Shown here: one piece after another, positions 17,586 to 25,174 of the stretch | Layout of the letters: every line of letters starts with the position of its first letter | Position numbering within the stretch: position 1 is the stretch's first letter | From: Paenibacillus riograndensis SBR5 | Lineage (GTDB): Bacteria; Bacillota; Bacilli; Paenibacillales; Paenibacillaceae | Reading direction: 5' to 3' | DNA: 64,000 bases | NCBI RefSeq assembly: GCF_000981585.1 | Contig: NZ_LN831776.1 | Coordinates: 7,383,216 to 7,447,215, forward strand | Position numbers and translations under genes: made by a program | The notes under the pieces: model-generated | Seen by the model: only the letters and a program-made list of their open reading frames with translations | Told to the model about the DNA's origin: nothing | Database searches by the model: none

Positions 17586-18896
17586 CTAGGTGCTTGCTAT
17601 ATTGATCTCAAAATCCACCGATATCGTGCCTTTAATCACATTGCGGTCATGATCGACTTCAGCAGAAAGATCTACGCTGCGCATGGCGATTTCTTTGGCC
17701 CCAAAGCGCCTGCGGGCTAAGTAATAGGTAGCCAGTTCGCTGCGGAACCGGGCGTGGTGATCATCGGTGACGTGTTTATCGCGTTTGGTAAATATACCTG
17801 AGTATCTACGATAAGGAATGTACGATGAAAAGCGCTTTAATATGTGGTCCACATCCCAATGATAGCGGTTAGCTGTCTCTACAATTTTATATAAGGCTGT
17901 GAAAATCTCATTTTCCCTTTTCGAGACGAAATCGACATACTCGTCCAACACCTCTTTTTGTCCATCCATCAAGCGATTTAAATAAGTATTGGCCGTCCCC
18001 CACTCTTTAAATTGAGCTACAATTCGATTTACCTCCTCTCCCTCCTCCTGTATCCAGCTTCCATCTGTGTAGAGTGGCACAATTTCCAGAGCAGTCTTGT
18101 AATCCCCACGTTCCTCGTAGGTACATGAACGCATAAGTTGTGCGTATAGAATATAAAAATATAACGGCCTTTCTAATGCTGTGGTGTTGTTATGCTTGTG
18201 GTTTGCCCGACTGCGTAAATTATATTGAATAGAAGCGAGTCGGTGCAATTCCTGTGTCAGTTCTTCTGCCTTCTCCCAATGATGTAATGAATAATATACA
18301 TGTACCAATTTCTTTATGGCATCCAACTGATGGGCCTCGTCGAGTCGATTCACATAGTTTTCAAATAGAGTAGCCTCTATCAAGTTCTGTTGAGGGTCAT
18401 CTCCCAAAGAAATCATAAATAAACGGTACTGACAAAGCGCCAGACGTTCAGAATGCTGATACTTCTCGCTGGCAGCCACATTCTCATATATGATTGCAGC
18501 AGCCTGATGCTTATCCTGCTGGAAGAGTTCTTCCGCCAGATCAAACAACAGCGGCGCATAGACCAGATTGTCCAGCAGACCATGGACCAGTTGCTCAATG
18601 CAATCCAGACGTTCAAGCTGTGCAGAACGCAGAATAAAAGGCCGTAGTCGCCGCCAAGTTGGTGCCGAATCATACAAACATTCATTTACATATTTACTGT
18701 AAAAATAGTCCTCTGCCAGTCCCATAGTCTGGGTGATTCGTTCCAAGTGGCTCATAGCCATCGCCTGCCGGCCTTTCATGATCCGGCTCAGTGTTCCGGA
18801 ATGAATACCGCTGAGTGCAGCAAATCTGTTAATTGACAGCTCCTCTTGTGCTAAGTACGCCCATAGCTCATCGCGAATTGTGACTGTATGCTCCAA
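17586..18896 (-). CDS. RRNPP-type HTH-TPR peptide receptor, orphan paralogue
   Basis: A Cro/C1-type helix-turn-helix (residues 10-60; INRFAALSGIHSGTLSRIMKG) is followed by a long all-helical TPR-like region, the plan of RRNPP regulators (Rap, NprR, PlcR, PrgX, AimR, Alo receptors), which bind imported signal peptides. It is clearly paralogous to the protein at 19459-20856, sharing for example SAPTWRRLRPF, ASEKYQHSERLALCQYRLF and RGDYKTALEIVPLYTDGSW. I chose the TTG at 18894-18896 because AAAGGTGGT directly abuts an upstream ATG (18902) and because the paralogue starts with the matching TTG-GAG. Its C-terminus is about 40 residues shorter than the paralogue, and no propeptide follows. Confidence 0.82.
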   Translation of the reverse strand: MEHTVTIRDELWAYLAQEELSINRFAALSGIHSGTLSRIMKGRQAMAMSHLERITQTMGLAEDYFYSKYVNECLYDSAPTWRRLRPFILRSAQLERLDCIEQLVHGLLDNLVYAPLLFDLAEELFQQDKHQAAAIIYENVAASEKYQHSERLALCQYRLFMISLGDDPQQNLIEATLFENYVNRLDEAHQLDAIKKLVHVYYSLHHWEKAEELTQELHRLASIQYNLRSRANHKHNNTTALERPLYFYILYAQLMRSCTYEERGDYKTALEIVPLYTDGSWIQEEGEEVNRIVAQFKEWGTANTYLNRLMDGQKEVLDEYVDFVSKRENEIFTALYKIVETANRYHWDVDHILKRFSSYIPYRRYSGIFTKRDKHVTDDHHARFRSELATYYLARRRFGAKEIAMRSVDLSAEVDHDRNVIKGTISVDFEINIAST

Positions 18897-18982
18897 GTCC
18901 ATACCACCTTTATTCGTACTTATAATCAGGACACTATATCCTTTATTTGAAAGCCTATTTCTTACATAGTGAAAAATTCCAC

Positions 18983-19162
18983 TTATGCGGGTGCGCGTCT
19001 CTGATTCATATGAATATTACTGTAATTGTTCAGCAACTTGTCCAGTTCTACCGATTGTCTGAGTACCTTGGGGTGGCTGAAACCACCATACTGCATTTGC
19101 ATTTGATAAAGTTTACGTCTTACCCAATCAATACGAATTCTAATGAGTACTGCATTATTCAT
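18983..19162 (-). CDS. Spo0E-like aspartyl-phosphate phosphatase
   Basis: A 59-residue open frame starts at an ATG (19160-19162), ten bases after GAGGAGA. It contains an N-terminal helix IRIRIDWVRRKLYQMQ, then PKVLRQSVELDKLLNNY. The latter matches the Spo0E family signature S-x-E-L-D-K-L-I-x-x-Y. Spo0E, YisI and YnzD are small helical proteins that dephosphorylate Spo0A~P and so delay sporulation. Here the first residue of SQELD is kept and Q is replaced by V. The gene lies 86 bp upstream of the orphan receptor in the same direction, between two peptide receptors, suggesting that peptide signalling controls phosphatase levels. It is too short for a usual length filter. Confidence 0.8.
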   Translation of the reverse strand: MNNAVLIRIRIDWVRRKLYQMQMQYGGFSHPKVLRQSVELDKLLNNYSNIHMNQRRAPA

Positions 19163-19243
19163 ATCAGTTTTGTCTCCTCATGCAATATTTTAGATAATTA
19201 TGTAAAATTGTGAAGTGTCATCATGGTTGCAGCGCCCTAATAA

Positions 19244-19257
19244 TTTACCGTGGTAAA
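19244..19257. promoter_or_regulatory. Perfect palindrome upstream of the Spo0E-like gene
   Basis: TTTACC-GT-GGTAAA is a perfect 14-bp inverted repeat about 80 bp before the Spo0E-like start, between it and the propeptide terminator. It may be a binding site for one of the flanking HTH receptors; this is inference from position and symmetry. Confidence 0.4.
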
Positions 19258-19269
19258 GGAATGCACATA

Positions 19270-19302
19270 AAAATACGCCTCCGGTTAACGGAGACGTCAA
19301 AA
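19270..19302 (-). terminator. Propeptide/receptor unit terminator
   Basis: On the minus strand ACGTCTCCG and CGGAGGCGT form a stem with a TTAAC loop, followed by ATTTTTA. It ends the receptor-propeptide transcript before the Spo0E-like gene. Confidence 0.75.
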
Positions 19303-19346
19303 TAATTTATACATTTATTATGATGATCGAGCGGTCTCCTCAAAAC

Positions 19347-19490
19347 TTAAACACCCCAACCATGGCTTAACGACTGAACTAATGTCTGCGTATTATCAGC
19401 CTCAAGTACACCATTAACTTTGGAAATTTCGACCGAAATAAAAATTAAAATCGTTAAGCTACAAAAAGCTAATAGTAGTTTTTTTCCCAT
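19347..19490 (-). CDS. Phr/AloP-like signal propeptide (47 aa)
   Basis: This 47-residue frame begins at ATG 19488-19490, inside the last codons of the receptor gene (32-bp overlap, other frame), with AGGA five bases before. The N-terminus MGKKLLLAFC is positively charged, followed by a hydrophobic stretch to about residue 23 (signal sequence). A short polar part (EADNTQTLVQ) and a C-terminal tail SLSHGWGV follow. This is the plan of exported RRNPP propeptides such as Phr, NprX, AimP and the Alo peptides of Paenibacillus polymyxa: secretion, cleavage, reimport of a C-terminal 5-10-residue peptide, binding to the receptor encoded upstream. The exact mature form is unknown; the last 6-8 residues are the natural guess. 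Confidence 0.82.
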   Translation of the reverse strand: MGKKLLLAFCSLTILIFISVEISKVNGVLEADNTQTLVQSLSHGWGV

Positions 19491-20856
19491 TTGATTCCTG
19501 CACCTCTCTTATTAGACTTTTGTATTTCCTTTTCTCGTCATCCTCTGCAATAGAGCGGTATTGTTCGAATAAATCGACACATTTAATGATATTACTCTCG
19601 TTATTTATTTTGGTAGATGATTCTAAACTTTCTAGTATGTAACGAATGCCTTCCTTTCTCTTATGTTGCAAAGAATAGGCAGCCAATTCAGTAAGAAACC
19701 TCGCATATTGATCAGACATAATCTGCTGGTTGTAATCACCTAATTCCGTAACATATGTTTGATGGGAAATAAGAGGTATATATCCAGAGAATCGTTCCAG
19801 TATGTGATCAACCTTCCAATGAAAACAGTTTGCCGATTTGATAATATTGTACAAAGCTATAAATATCTCGCCCGATTGTGAAGAGATATATTCCACATAT
19901 TCATCCAGTACCTCTGCCTGCCCCTCTAACAAACGGTATAGATAGGTATTTGCTTTTCCCCATTCTCGGAATTGTAATAAGGTTCGCTGCACTTCTTCAT
20001 CATTTTCCTTTATCCAACTTCCATCCGTGTAGAACGGTACCAATTCTAAAGCGGTTTTATAATCCCCACGTTCCTTATACACATTTGAACGCATTAAATA
20101 TGCGTAAAGAATATAAAAATATAATGGTCTTTCAGAAGTTTTCTCGTTATCGTATTTCTGAGCAGAATGGCCCTTTAAATCATAACGAATCTTGGCAAGA
20201 TGAAGCATTTCTTGGGCTAATTCCTCCACCTTACACCACTTATGTAGAGAACCATAAACATGTGCAAGGTGCCTCAAAGCATCCAACTGATCCGCCTCAT
20301 CCAACCGGGGCACATAAGGTTCGAACAGCGTCGCCGCCCGCAGGTTCTCGCTCTGGTCGTCACCAAGCGCAATACGGAACAAGCGGTACTGACACATGGC
20401 AAGGCGTTCGGAATACTGGTATTTCTCGCTGGCGCTCACATTCTCGTATAACAATGCTGCCGCCTGCCATTGCCCTTGCTTGAATAATCCTTCAGCCACC
20501 TCAAACAGCGTAGGCACATTGTTCAGATTATCAAGCAGAATTTGCACCATGCGTTCGATACAATCCATGCGCCCAAGCTCAGCGCAGCGGATCATAAACG
20601 GCCGCAGCCGCCGCCAGGTGGGTGCCGAATAATAGAAGCACTCATCTACATACAAGCTGAAAAAGTGATCTTCCCCCTTCCCCATACCCTTGGTCAATAA
20701 CTCCAGGTGACTCATGGCTATCGGCTGATTGCCTTTTACAATCCGGCTGAGTGTCCCGGAATTAATGCCGCATCTGTCTGCGAACTGATTAATGGACATG
20801 CACTGTTCAGATAAATAATCCGCTAGCTGATCTCGAATCGTGGCTGTAGACTCCAA
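19459..20856 (-). CDS. RRNPP-type HTH-TPR peptide receptor with cognate propeptide
   Basis: A helix-turn-helix domain (residues 10-60; INQFADRCGINSGTLSRIVKG) is joined to a helical TPR-type region of about 400 residues. The start is a TTG at 20854-20856 after AAGGAGGTGATT, a near-perfect ribosome binding site. The open frame continues 25 codons further upstream but without such a site. Such receptors are cytoplasmic transcription factors switched by a reimported peptide. The propeptide gene overlaps its 3' end, as in other Rap-Phr and Alo pairs, so the two are probably co-translated. The closest paralogue is the protein at 17586-18896. The pair is probably Alo-like. Confidence 0.88.
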   Translation of the reverse strand: MESTATIRDQLADYLSEQCMSINQFADRCGINSGTLSRIVKGNQPIAMSHLELLTKGMGKGEDHFFSLYVDECFYYSAPTWRRLRPFMIRCAELGRMDCIERMVQILLDNLNNVPTLFEVAEGLFKQGQWQAAALLYENVSASEKYQYSERLAMCQYRLFRIALGDDQSENLRAATLFEPYVPRLDEADQLDALRHLAHVYGSLHKWCKVEELAQEMLHLAKIRYDLKGHSAQKYDNEKTSERPLYFYILYAYLMRSNVYKERGDYKTALELVPFYTDGSWIKENDEEVQRTLLQFREWGKANTYLYRLLEGQAEVLDEYVEYISSQSGEIFIALYNIIKSANCFHWKVDHILERFSGYIPLISHQTYVTELGDYNQQIMSDQYARFLTELAAYSLQHKRKEGIRYILESLESSTKINNESNIIKCVDLFEQYRSIAEDDEKRKYKSLIREVQESNGKKTTISFL

Positions 20857-20909
20857 GGAATCACCTCCTTTTGAATCCCAGAAAATAGGTTGTTGCCTGT
20901 ATAACTGTA

Positions 20910-20938
20910 ATCCTATGTGATAATATTCCAATGGTCAA
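20910..20938 (-). promoter_or_regulatory. Receptor promoter, candidate
   Basis: On the minus strand TTGACC (20933-20938) and TAGGAT (20910-20915) are spaced by 17 bp, 54 bp before the TTG start. CCATTGG symmetry straddles the -35 box and could be an autoregulatory site. Confidence 0.4.
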
Positions 20939-21031
20939 TATACTAGATTAGTCTAAAAAGTGAACACGGCAAATTATTTTAAAATTTAGGCAATAGGGTT
21001 GCCATTTCCTTATGAAACAAGGAGATTCACG

Positions 21032-21649
21032 TCAAAATGACCGCCAGAGCCGTACTCCCATGTACACCGCAATGCCCCAAATCAGCAGCGCTGAAACTGT
21101 GTTCAGCAGCCGGATCACTCTGCCGGAGGAATCCAGTCTGCCCAGCACCCGGCCGGCTGCTGCAAGGCTCAAAAACCACATCCAGGAGATCCCCGCCGCC
21201 GCAGCCGCAAACGCCCAGCGTTCAGCACCGGTATACTGCAGAGAATTGGTGCCGATGACACCCACTGTATCCAGCAGCGCATGCGGGTTCAGCAGAGACA
21301 CAGAAAGGGCATAGCCTACCTGGCCTTTTAGCGAGAGTACCCGCGCCTCCCTGTCCCTCTCTCCCGGTGCTGCGTTCCATATTTTCCAGCCCATGATGCA
21401 CAGAAATAAGATTCCCGCACCGTACACGATGGGTGTTACCCATTCCACGGAGAGCAGCACGAGCGAAATTCCACCGACAGCCGCAGCAATCAGCAGCGTA
21501 TCACATACAGCCGCCGTAAGAACTACAGGCACCACTCTGCGGAACCGGGGCTGAAGCGCCCCTTGGTTAAAAACAAATATATTCTGTACGCCCAGCGGCA
21601 AAATAAGCCCAAAGGCCAATAAGATTCCATGCACAATAGCTTCCAGCAT
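21032..21649 (-). CDS. LysE/ArgO family amino-acid exporter
   Basis: A 205-residue membrane protein with about six hydrophobic segments. The N-terminus FGLILPLGVQNIFVFNQGAL carries the LysE-family G-P-x-x-x signature in the form LPLGVQN, and the second half has SLLNPHALLDTVGVIG, the other conserved NPxAxLD motif. Members export lysine, arginine or other basic amino acids. I start at the ATG at 21647-21649 behind GGAGGAGC; the frame runs 52 codons further upstream without family resemblance. It is divergent from a MocR-type regulator, which probably controls it. Confidence 0.92.
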   Translation of the reverse strand: MLEAIVHGILLAFGLILPLGVQNIFVFNQGALQPRFRRVVPVVLTAAVCDTLLIAAAVGGISLVLLSVEWVTPIVYGAGILFLCIMGWKIWNAAPGERDREARVLSLKGQVGYALSVSLLNPHALLDTVGVIGTNSLQYTGAERWAFAAAAAGISWMWFLSLAAAGRVLGRLDSSGRVIRLLNTVSALLIWGIAVYMGVRLWRSF

Positions 21650-21917
21650 TCGTCTGCTCCTCCTCTCAGTATGCTTGCGGACGATTGAATTTGGTGAACA
21701 GCGGGACCAGATTTGAACGCTATAACCACTCCCACTTTTCGCCGCATGACTGATCTTACACCGCAACGGCAGAGCTCGTAACCAGCCAAATTCTCCAATT
21801 GCCACCCAACCAAACTAATGAGCACAGGCCAAAGGTGGTATACTCCAGATAAAAGAACTCCTGCCAGATCCGGCCTCGCTGTTCTTAACAAAAGACCTTC
21901 ACAAAGGAGTTGGCATT

Positions 21918-23516
21918 TTGACCAACCAACATCAAAAGGAACAGGCACCGGGCAGATCATGGGCACCGGACCCGGCATCAGCGCTGCCGCTGCACAGGCA
22001 AATCTCCAATTATTTTATGGACAAAATCAGAAGTGGCGCTTGGCCGCCCGGAATGCGGCTGGCCCCTCAGCGCGAGCTGTGCCGCCAGCTGGGTGTGAAC
22101 CGCAGCACAGTGGTAACTGCGCTGGGAGAACTGTCGGCGCTGGGACTCATCGAGGGCAGGCGGGGCGGCGGGACCCGGGTGGCCGATTTACGGGCCGCCG
22201 CAGCAGACGGGGCGGTTTCGTACGGTGACGGGGTGGCTACATCCGGTAGCCGAGCGGCTTCATACGGTAACGGGATGGCTACATCCGGTGACGGCGCAGG
22301 GACGGATATATTGCCGGTCCAGCCTGCCGGAAGCTGGAATTCTTATGTCGAAGAGGGCGTCCACTATCCCAATCTGCCTACGGTGCAGGACATCAACCGG
22401 CTGGAATATGAGCAGGGGCTGATCCGTCTAGGCACAGGAGAGCCGTCGCCCGGGCTGCTGCCCGGTGAGGCCATGACCCGTGTGCTGGCCGAGCTCTCCC
22501 GGCAGACGTTGCCACCGCTCTCCTATGAAGCGCCCCTCGGCAGCCTGGGACTGCGGAGAGCAGTAAGCTCCGAACTGGCGAAGAATGGCATACAGGCTGA
22601 TCCAGACTCCATTCTGATTACCTCTGGAGCGCTCCAGGGCCTGCAGCTGATAGCGGTTGGCCTTTTGCCGCGCGGCTCTACCATTCTGCTGGAAAAGCCC
22701 TCCTATCTCTATTCCATTCATGCCTTCCAATCCGCCGGAGTGAAGTTCAACGGCCTGCCCATGGATGAGCATGGGCTGCTGACGGACCGGCTGGCCCGGG
22801 AAGCCCGCCGGACCAAGGCGGCTATGCTGTACAGCATCCCGTCGTTCCATAATCCGACGGGAATTCTGATGGACGCCCAGCGGCGGCAAAAGCTTATGGG
22901 TGTGACCGGCGGGCTTGGCCTGCCCATCCTGGAGGATGGAGCCTATCAGGAGCTCTGGCTCGACACGCCGCCTCCCCTCCCGCTGAAGGCGCTCGACCGC
23001 GAAGGCAGAGTGCTGCATCTCGGCACACTGTCGAAATCCGCCAGTCCGGGGCTGCGCATCGGCTGGATCGTTGGCCCGGAGCCTGTCGTGCGGCGGCTGG
23101 CCGACATTAAGATGCAGACCGACTACGGGGCAAGCTCGCTCTCGCAGCTTGCAGCCGCCCGATGGCTGGAGGGCGGGTATCATGAAGAGCATCTGCAGCG
23201 CCTGCGGGCCAGACTGCGGCAGCGGCGGGATGCTGCGCTTGCGCTGCTGCAGCGCCATTTTGCCGGACTGGCTGCATGGAACGTTCCGGCAGGCGGCTTC
23301 TACATCTGGCTGGCCCTGGACAAGCCGGTGCCGCTGCGGACGCTATTCCGCGCGGCCCATAAGGCCGGGCTGCTGCTGAACACAGGCGATCTGTACGACC
23401 GGAGCGACAGCCGCCATCTGCGGCTGTCCTACGTCTACGCCTCGCCTGCCGAACTGGAAACCGGCCTCCCCATATTGGCCGGACTGATCCGCAAGCTCCA
23501 GCGGCCCGGTTCCTGA
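21918..23516 (+). CDS. MocR/PdxR-like GntR-aminotransferase regulator
   Basis: The 532-residue fusion has an N-terminal GntR winged helix (residues 20-90; PPGMRLAPQRELCRQLGVNRSTVVTAL) and a C-terminal fold type I aminotransferase-like domain. The PLP lysine lies in LGTLSKSASPGLRIGW near residue 375. MocR proteins sense PLP or amino compounds and commonly regulate a divergent neighbour, here the LysE-type exporter. The start is TTG behind AAAGGAG. The linker between domains holds a short internal duplication (SYGDGVATSG / SYGNGMATSG, nt 22218-22300). Confidence 0.9.
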   Translation: MTNQHQKEQAPGRSWAPDPASALPLHRQISNYFMDKIRSGAWPPGMRLAPQRELCRQLGVNRSTVVTALGELSALGLIEGRRGGGTRVADLRAAAADGAVSYGDGVATSGSRAASYGNGMATSGDGAGTDILPVQPAGSWNSYVEEGVHYPNLPTVQDINRLEYEQGLIRLGTGEPSPGLLPGEAMTRVLAELSRQTLPPLSYEAPLGSLGLRRAVSSELAKNGIQADPDSILITSGALQGLQLIAVGLLPRGSTILLEKPSYLYSIHAFQSAGVKFNGLPMDEHGLLTDRLAREARRTKAAMLYSIPSFHNPTGILMDAQRRQKLMGVTGGLGLPILEDGAYQELWLDTPPPLPLKALDREGRVLHLGTLSKSASPGLRIGWIVGPEPVVRRLADIKMQTDYGASSLSQLAAARWLEGGYHEEHLQRLRARLRQRRDAALALLQRHFAGLAAWNVPAGGFYIWLALDKPVPLRTLFRAAHKAGLLLNTGDLYDRSDSRHLRLSYVYASPAELETGLPILAGLIRKLQRPGS

Positions 23517-23561
23517 ACCGGTCTGCCGGCTAAATTCACTATATGTGTTATTATATCCCCC

Positions 23562-23633
23562 AATTAAGTTTCCTTTTTCCATTTAAATCTCAAGATTATT
23601 GATTCTGAGGAGAAATAGGTTCCCTTATTCCAA
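23562..23633. repeat. Two-motif intergenic repeat, copy 1
   Basis: AAGTTTCCTTTTTCCATTT begins near 23566 and AGGTTCCCTTATTCCA near 23617, a 51-bp step. The intervening text (TTGATTCTGAGGAGAAATA) closely matches that between the corresponding motifs at 29757 and 29808, so the whole 70-bp block is shared between two loci. Confidence 0.7.
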
Positions 23634-23716
23634 CAAGCGCTGCTAGCAGCTATCCAACAGAATATCCTTCAGGGATTCCTGGTCATCGTTCTTGAGCATT
23701 ATGTAATCTCTCTATA

Positions 23717-23750
23717 ATCAAATGACAAAAAATAATATTTGTCATTTGAT
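23717..23750. promoter_or_regulatory. TetR operator with 13-bp perfect arms
   Basis: ATCAAATGACAAA (23717-23729) and its exact complement TTTGTCATTTGAT (23738-23750), with an 8-bp spacer, overlap the -35 box of the following promoter. This is a textbook autoregulatory TetR operator. Confidence 0.75.
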
Positions 23751-23767
23751 TGTCTTAGTGATATGCT
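23739..23767 (+). promoter_or_regulatory. Promoter of the TetR/SDR unit
   Basis: TTGTCA (23739-23744) and TATGCT (23762-23767) spaced by 17 bp, 25 bp ahead of the start codon. Confidence 0.6.
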
Positions 23768-23791
23768 GTGTACACAGAGGAGGTCGAACCC

Positions 23792-24397
23792 GTGAGCAAA
23801 TCAAGCTCCTTTTTGAGTAAAACAGAAATTATGGATGCCGCCGAGCAGACGCTGCGCCGATTCGGGCCTGACAAGACCTCGGTAACCGATGTGGCCAAGC
23901 TCCTGGGTGTCAGCCATGGCACGCTTTATCGCCATTTTCCCAGCAAAGCCGCTCTGAGGGAGGCGGTAACGGAGCGCTGGCTGGAAGAGCAGATCGTTGT
24001 CCCGCTGGAACAGATTGTGAAGGCCCCGGCAGACAATGCGCTGGCGCAGCTAAAGGTATATATTGCCCGGCTGATTGAGCTGAAGCGTCACTATGCCGAA
24101 CAGGATCGTGAAATGTTCAAGATGTACACGGACGTTACCATGGAAGCCGCTGAGTTGATTGAGGTGCATATCCAGCGGATTATGGAGCAGATGGGCATTC
24201 TGATTGACAGAGGAATTCAACAGAAGCGGATTGCACAAAGCGCAGCGACTAGCTCGCTTGCCCGTTCGCTTTTTCATGCCACCTCCAGATTTCACCATCC
24301 GGTTCATGCCCATGAATGGCGGAGTGCCAGCATAGAGCAGGAATTCGAGCAGCTCTGGCAGCTTCTGGAACAGGGGCTTACCGCTTCAATTCATTAG
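23792..24397 (+). CDS. TetR family transcriptional regulator
   Basis: This 201-residue protein has the TetR helix-turn-helix at residues 10-55 (TSVTDVAKLLGVSHGTLYRHFPSKAAL) and a C-terminal helical domain (YAEQDREMFKMYTDV). The start is the GTG at 23792, eight bases after GAGGAGG; an upstream in-frame GTG at 23768 overlaps the -10 box and is unlikely. It precedes an SDR oxidoreductase by 33 bp and probably represses both genes through the palindrome at 23717-23750. Confidence 0.92.
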   Translation: MSKSSSFLSKTEIMDAAEQTLRRFGPDKTSVTDVAKLLGVSHGTLYRHFPSKAALREAVTERWLEEQIVVPLEQIVKAPADNALAQLKVYIARLIELKRHYAEQDREMFKMYTDVTMEAAELIEVHIQRIMEQMGILIDRGIQQKRIAQSAATSSLARSLFHATSRFHHPVHAHEWRSASIEQEFEQLWQLLEQGLTASIH

Positions 24398-24430
24398 TAA
24401 AAATCCATAACATTTCAGGAGGAATATCAA

Positions 24431-25174
24431 ATGAGTCAATCCCTGCAAGGTAAGGTTGCCATAGTTACCGGGTCATCGAGAGGCATTGGTCGGAGTGTCG
24501 CGGAGAGATTAGCGCAAGAGGGAGCTTCGGTAGTCATTAACTATTCAAGCAGCCCGAAGCAAGCGGAAGAGGTGGTCCAGGGCATTCAAGCCCAAGGCGG
24601 AAGCGCTGCTGCGCTTCAGGCCGACATCAGCAAGCCTGCACAGATTGAGCAGCTGTACAAGGATACCAAGGCATTGTTCGGAAAAATCGATATTGTGGTC
24701 AACAACGCGGGAATTATGATCAACAGCCTGATTGGAGAAGCCACCGAAGAACAGTTCGACAAGCAGTTCGCGATTAACGTCAAAGGAACCTACTTCTCCT
24801 GCCAGCAGGCCTTCTTTCACCTGGAACAGGGCGGGCGCATCATTAACTTCTCCACTTCGGTCAATGGGCAGATGTTCCCGGCTTACAGTATTTATGCCGG
24901 TACCAAAGGTGCAGTGGAGCAGTTCACCCGCCAGCTCGCCAAGGAGTTCGGCAGCAAAGGCATCACCATCAACGCGGTTGCTCCCGGTCCTGTTGCTACC
25001 GACCTGTTCCTGGAGGGCAAATCGGAAGCACAGCTTGAGGGGCTGAAGAAGACCAATGCCTTCGGACGGCTGGGCCAGCCGGAGGATATTGCCGGAGTGG
25101 TCAGCTTCCTCGCTGCAGAACAATCGGGATGGATCACCGGCCAGACACTGCGCGTGAATGGCGGATTTATCTAA
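24431..25174 (+). CDS. SDR family NAD(P)-dependent oxidoreductase
   Basis: A classical short-chain dehydrogenase of 247 residues. The cofactor glycine motif TGSSRGIGR is at residues 14-22, NNAG near 90, the catalytic Ser in the NFSTSVNG segment near 138, and Y-x-x-x-K (YAGTKGAVE) near 155. The ending ITGQTLRVNGGF is typical of FabG-like enzymes. The substrate is not predictable. It follows AGGAGG and a TetR regulator, suggesting an inducible detoxification or carbonyl-reducing role. Confidence 0.93.
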   Translation: MSQSLQGKVAIVTGSSRGIGRSVAERLAQEGASVVINYSSSPKQAEEVVQGIQAQGGSAAALQADISKPAQIEQLYKDTKALFGKIDIVVNNAGIMINSLIGEATEEQFDKQFAINVKGTYFSCQQAFFHLEQGGRIINFSTSVNGQMFPAYSIYAGTKGAVEQFTRQLAKEFGSKGITINAVAPGPVATDLFLEGKSEAQLEGLKKTNAFGRLGQPEDIAGVVSFLAAEQSGWITGQTLRVNGGFI

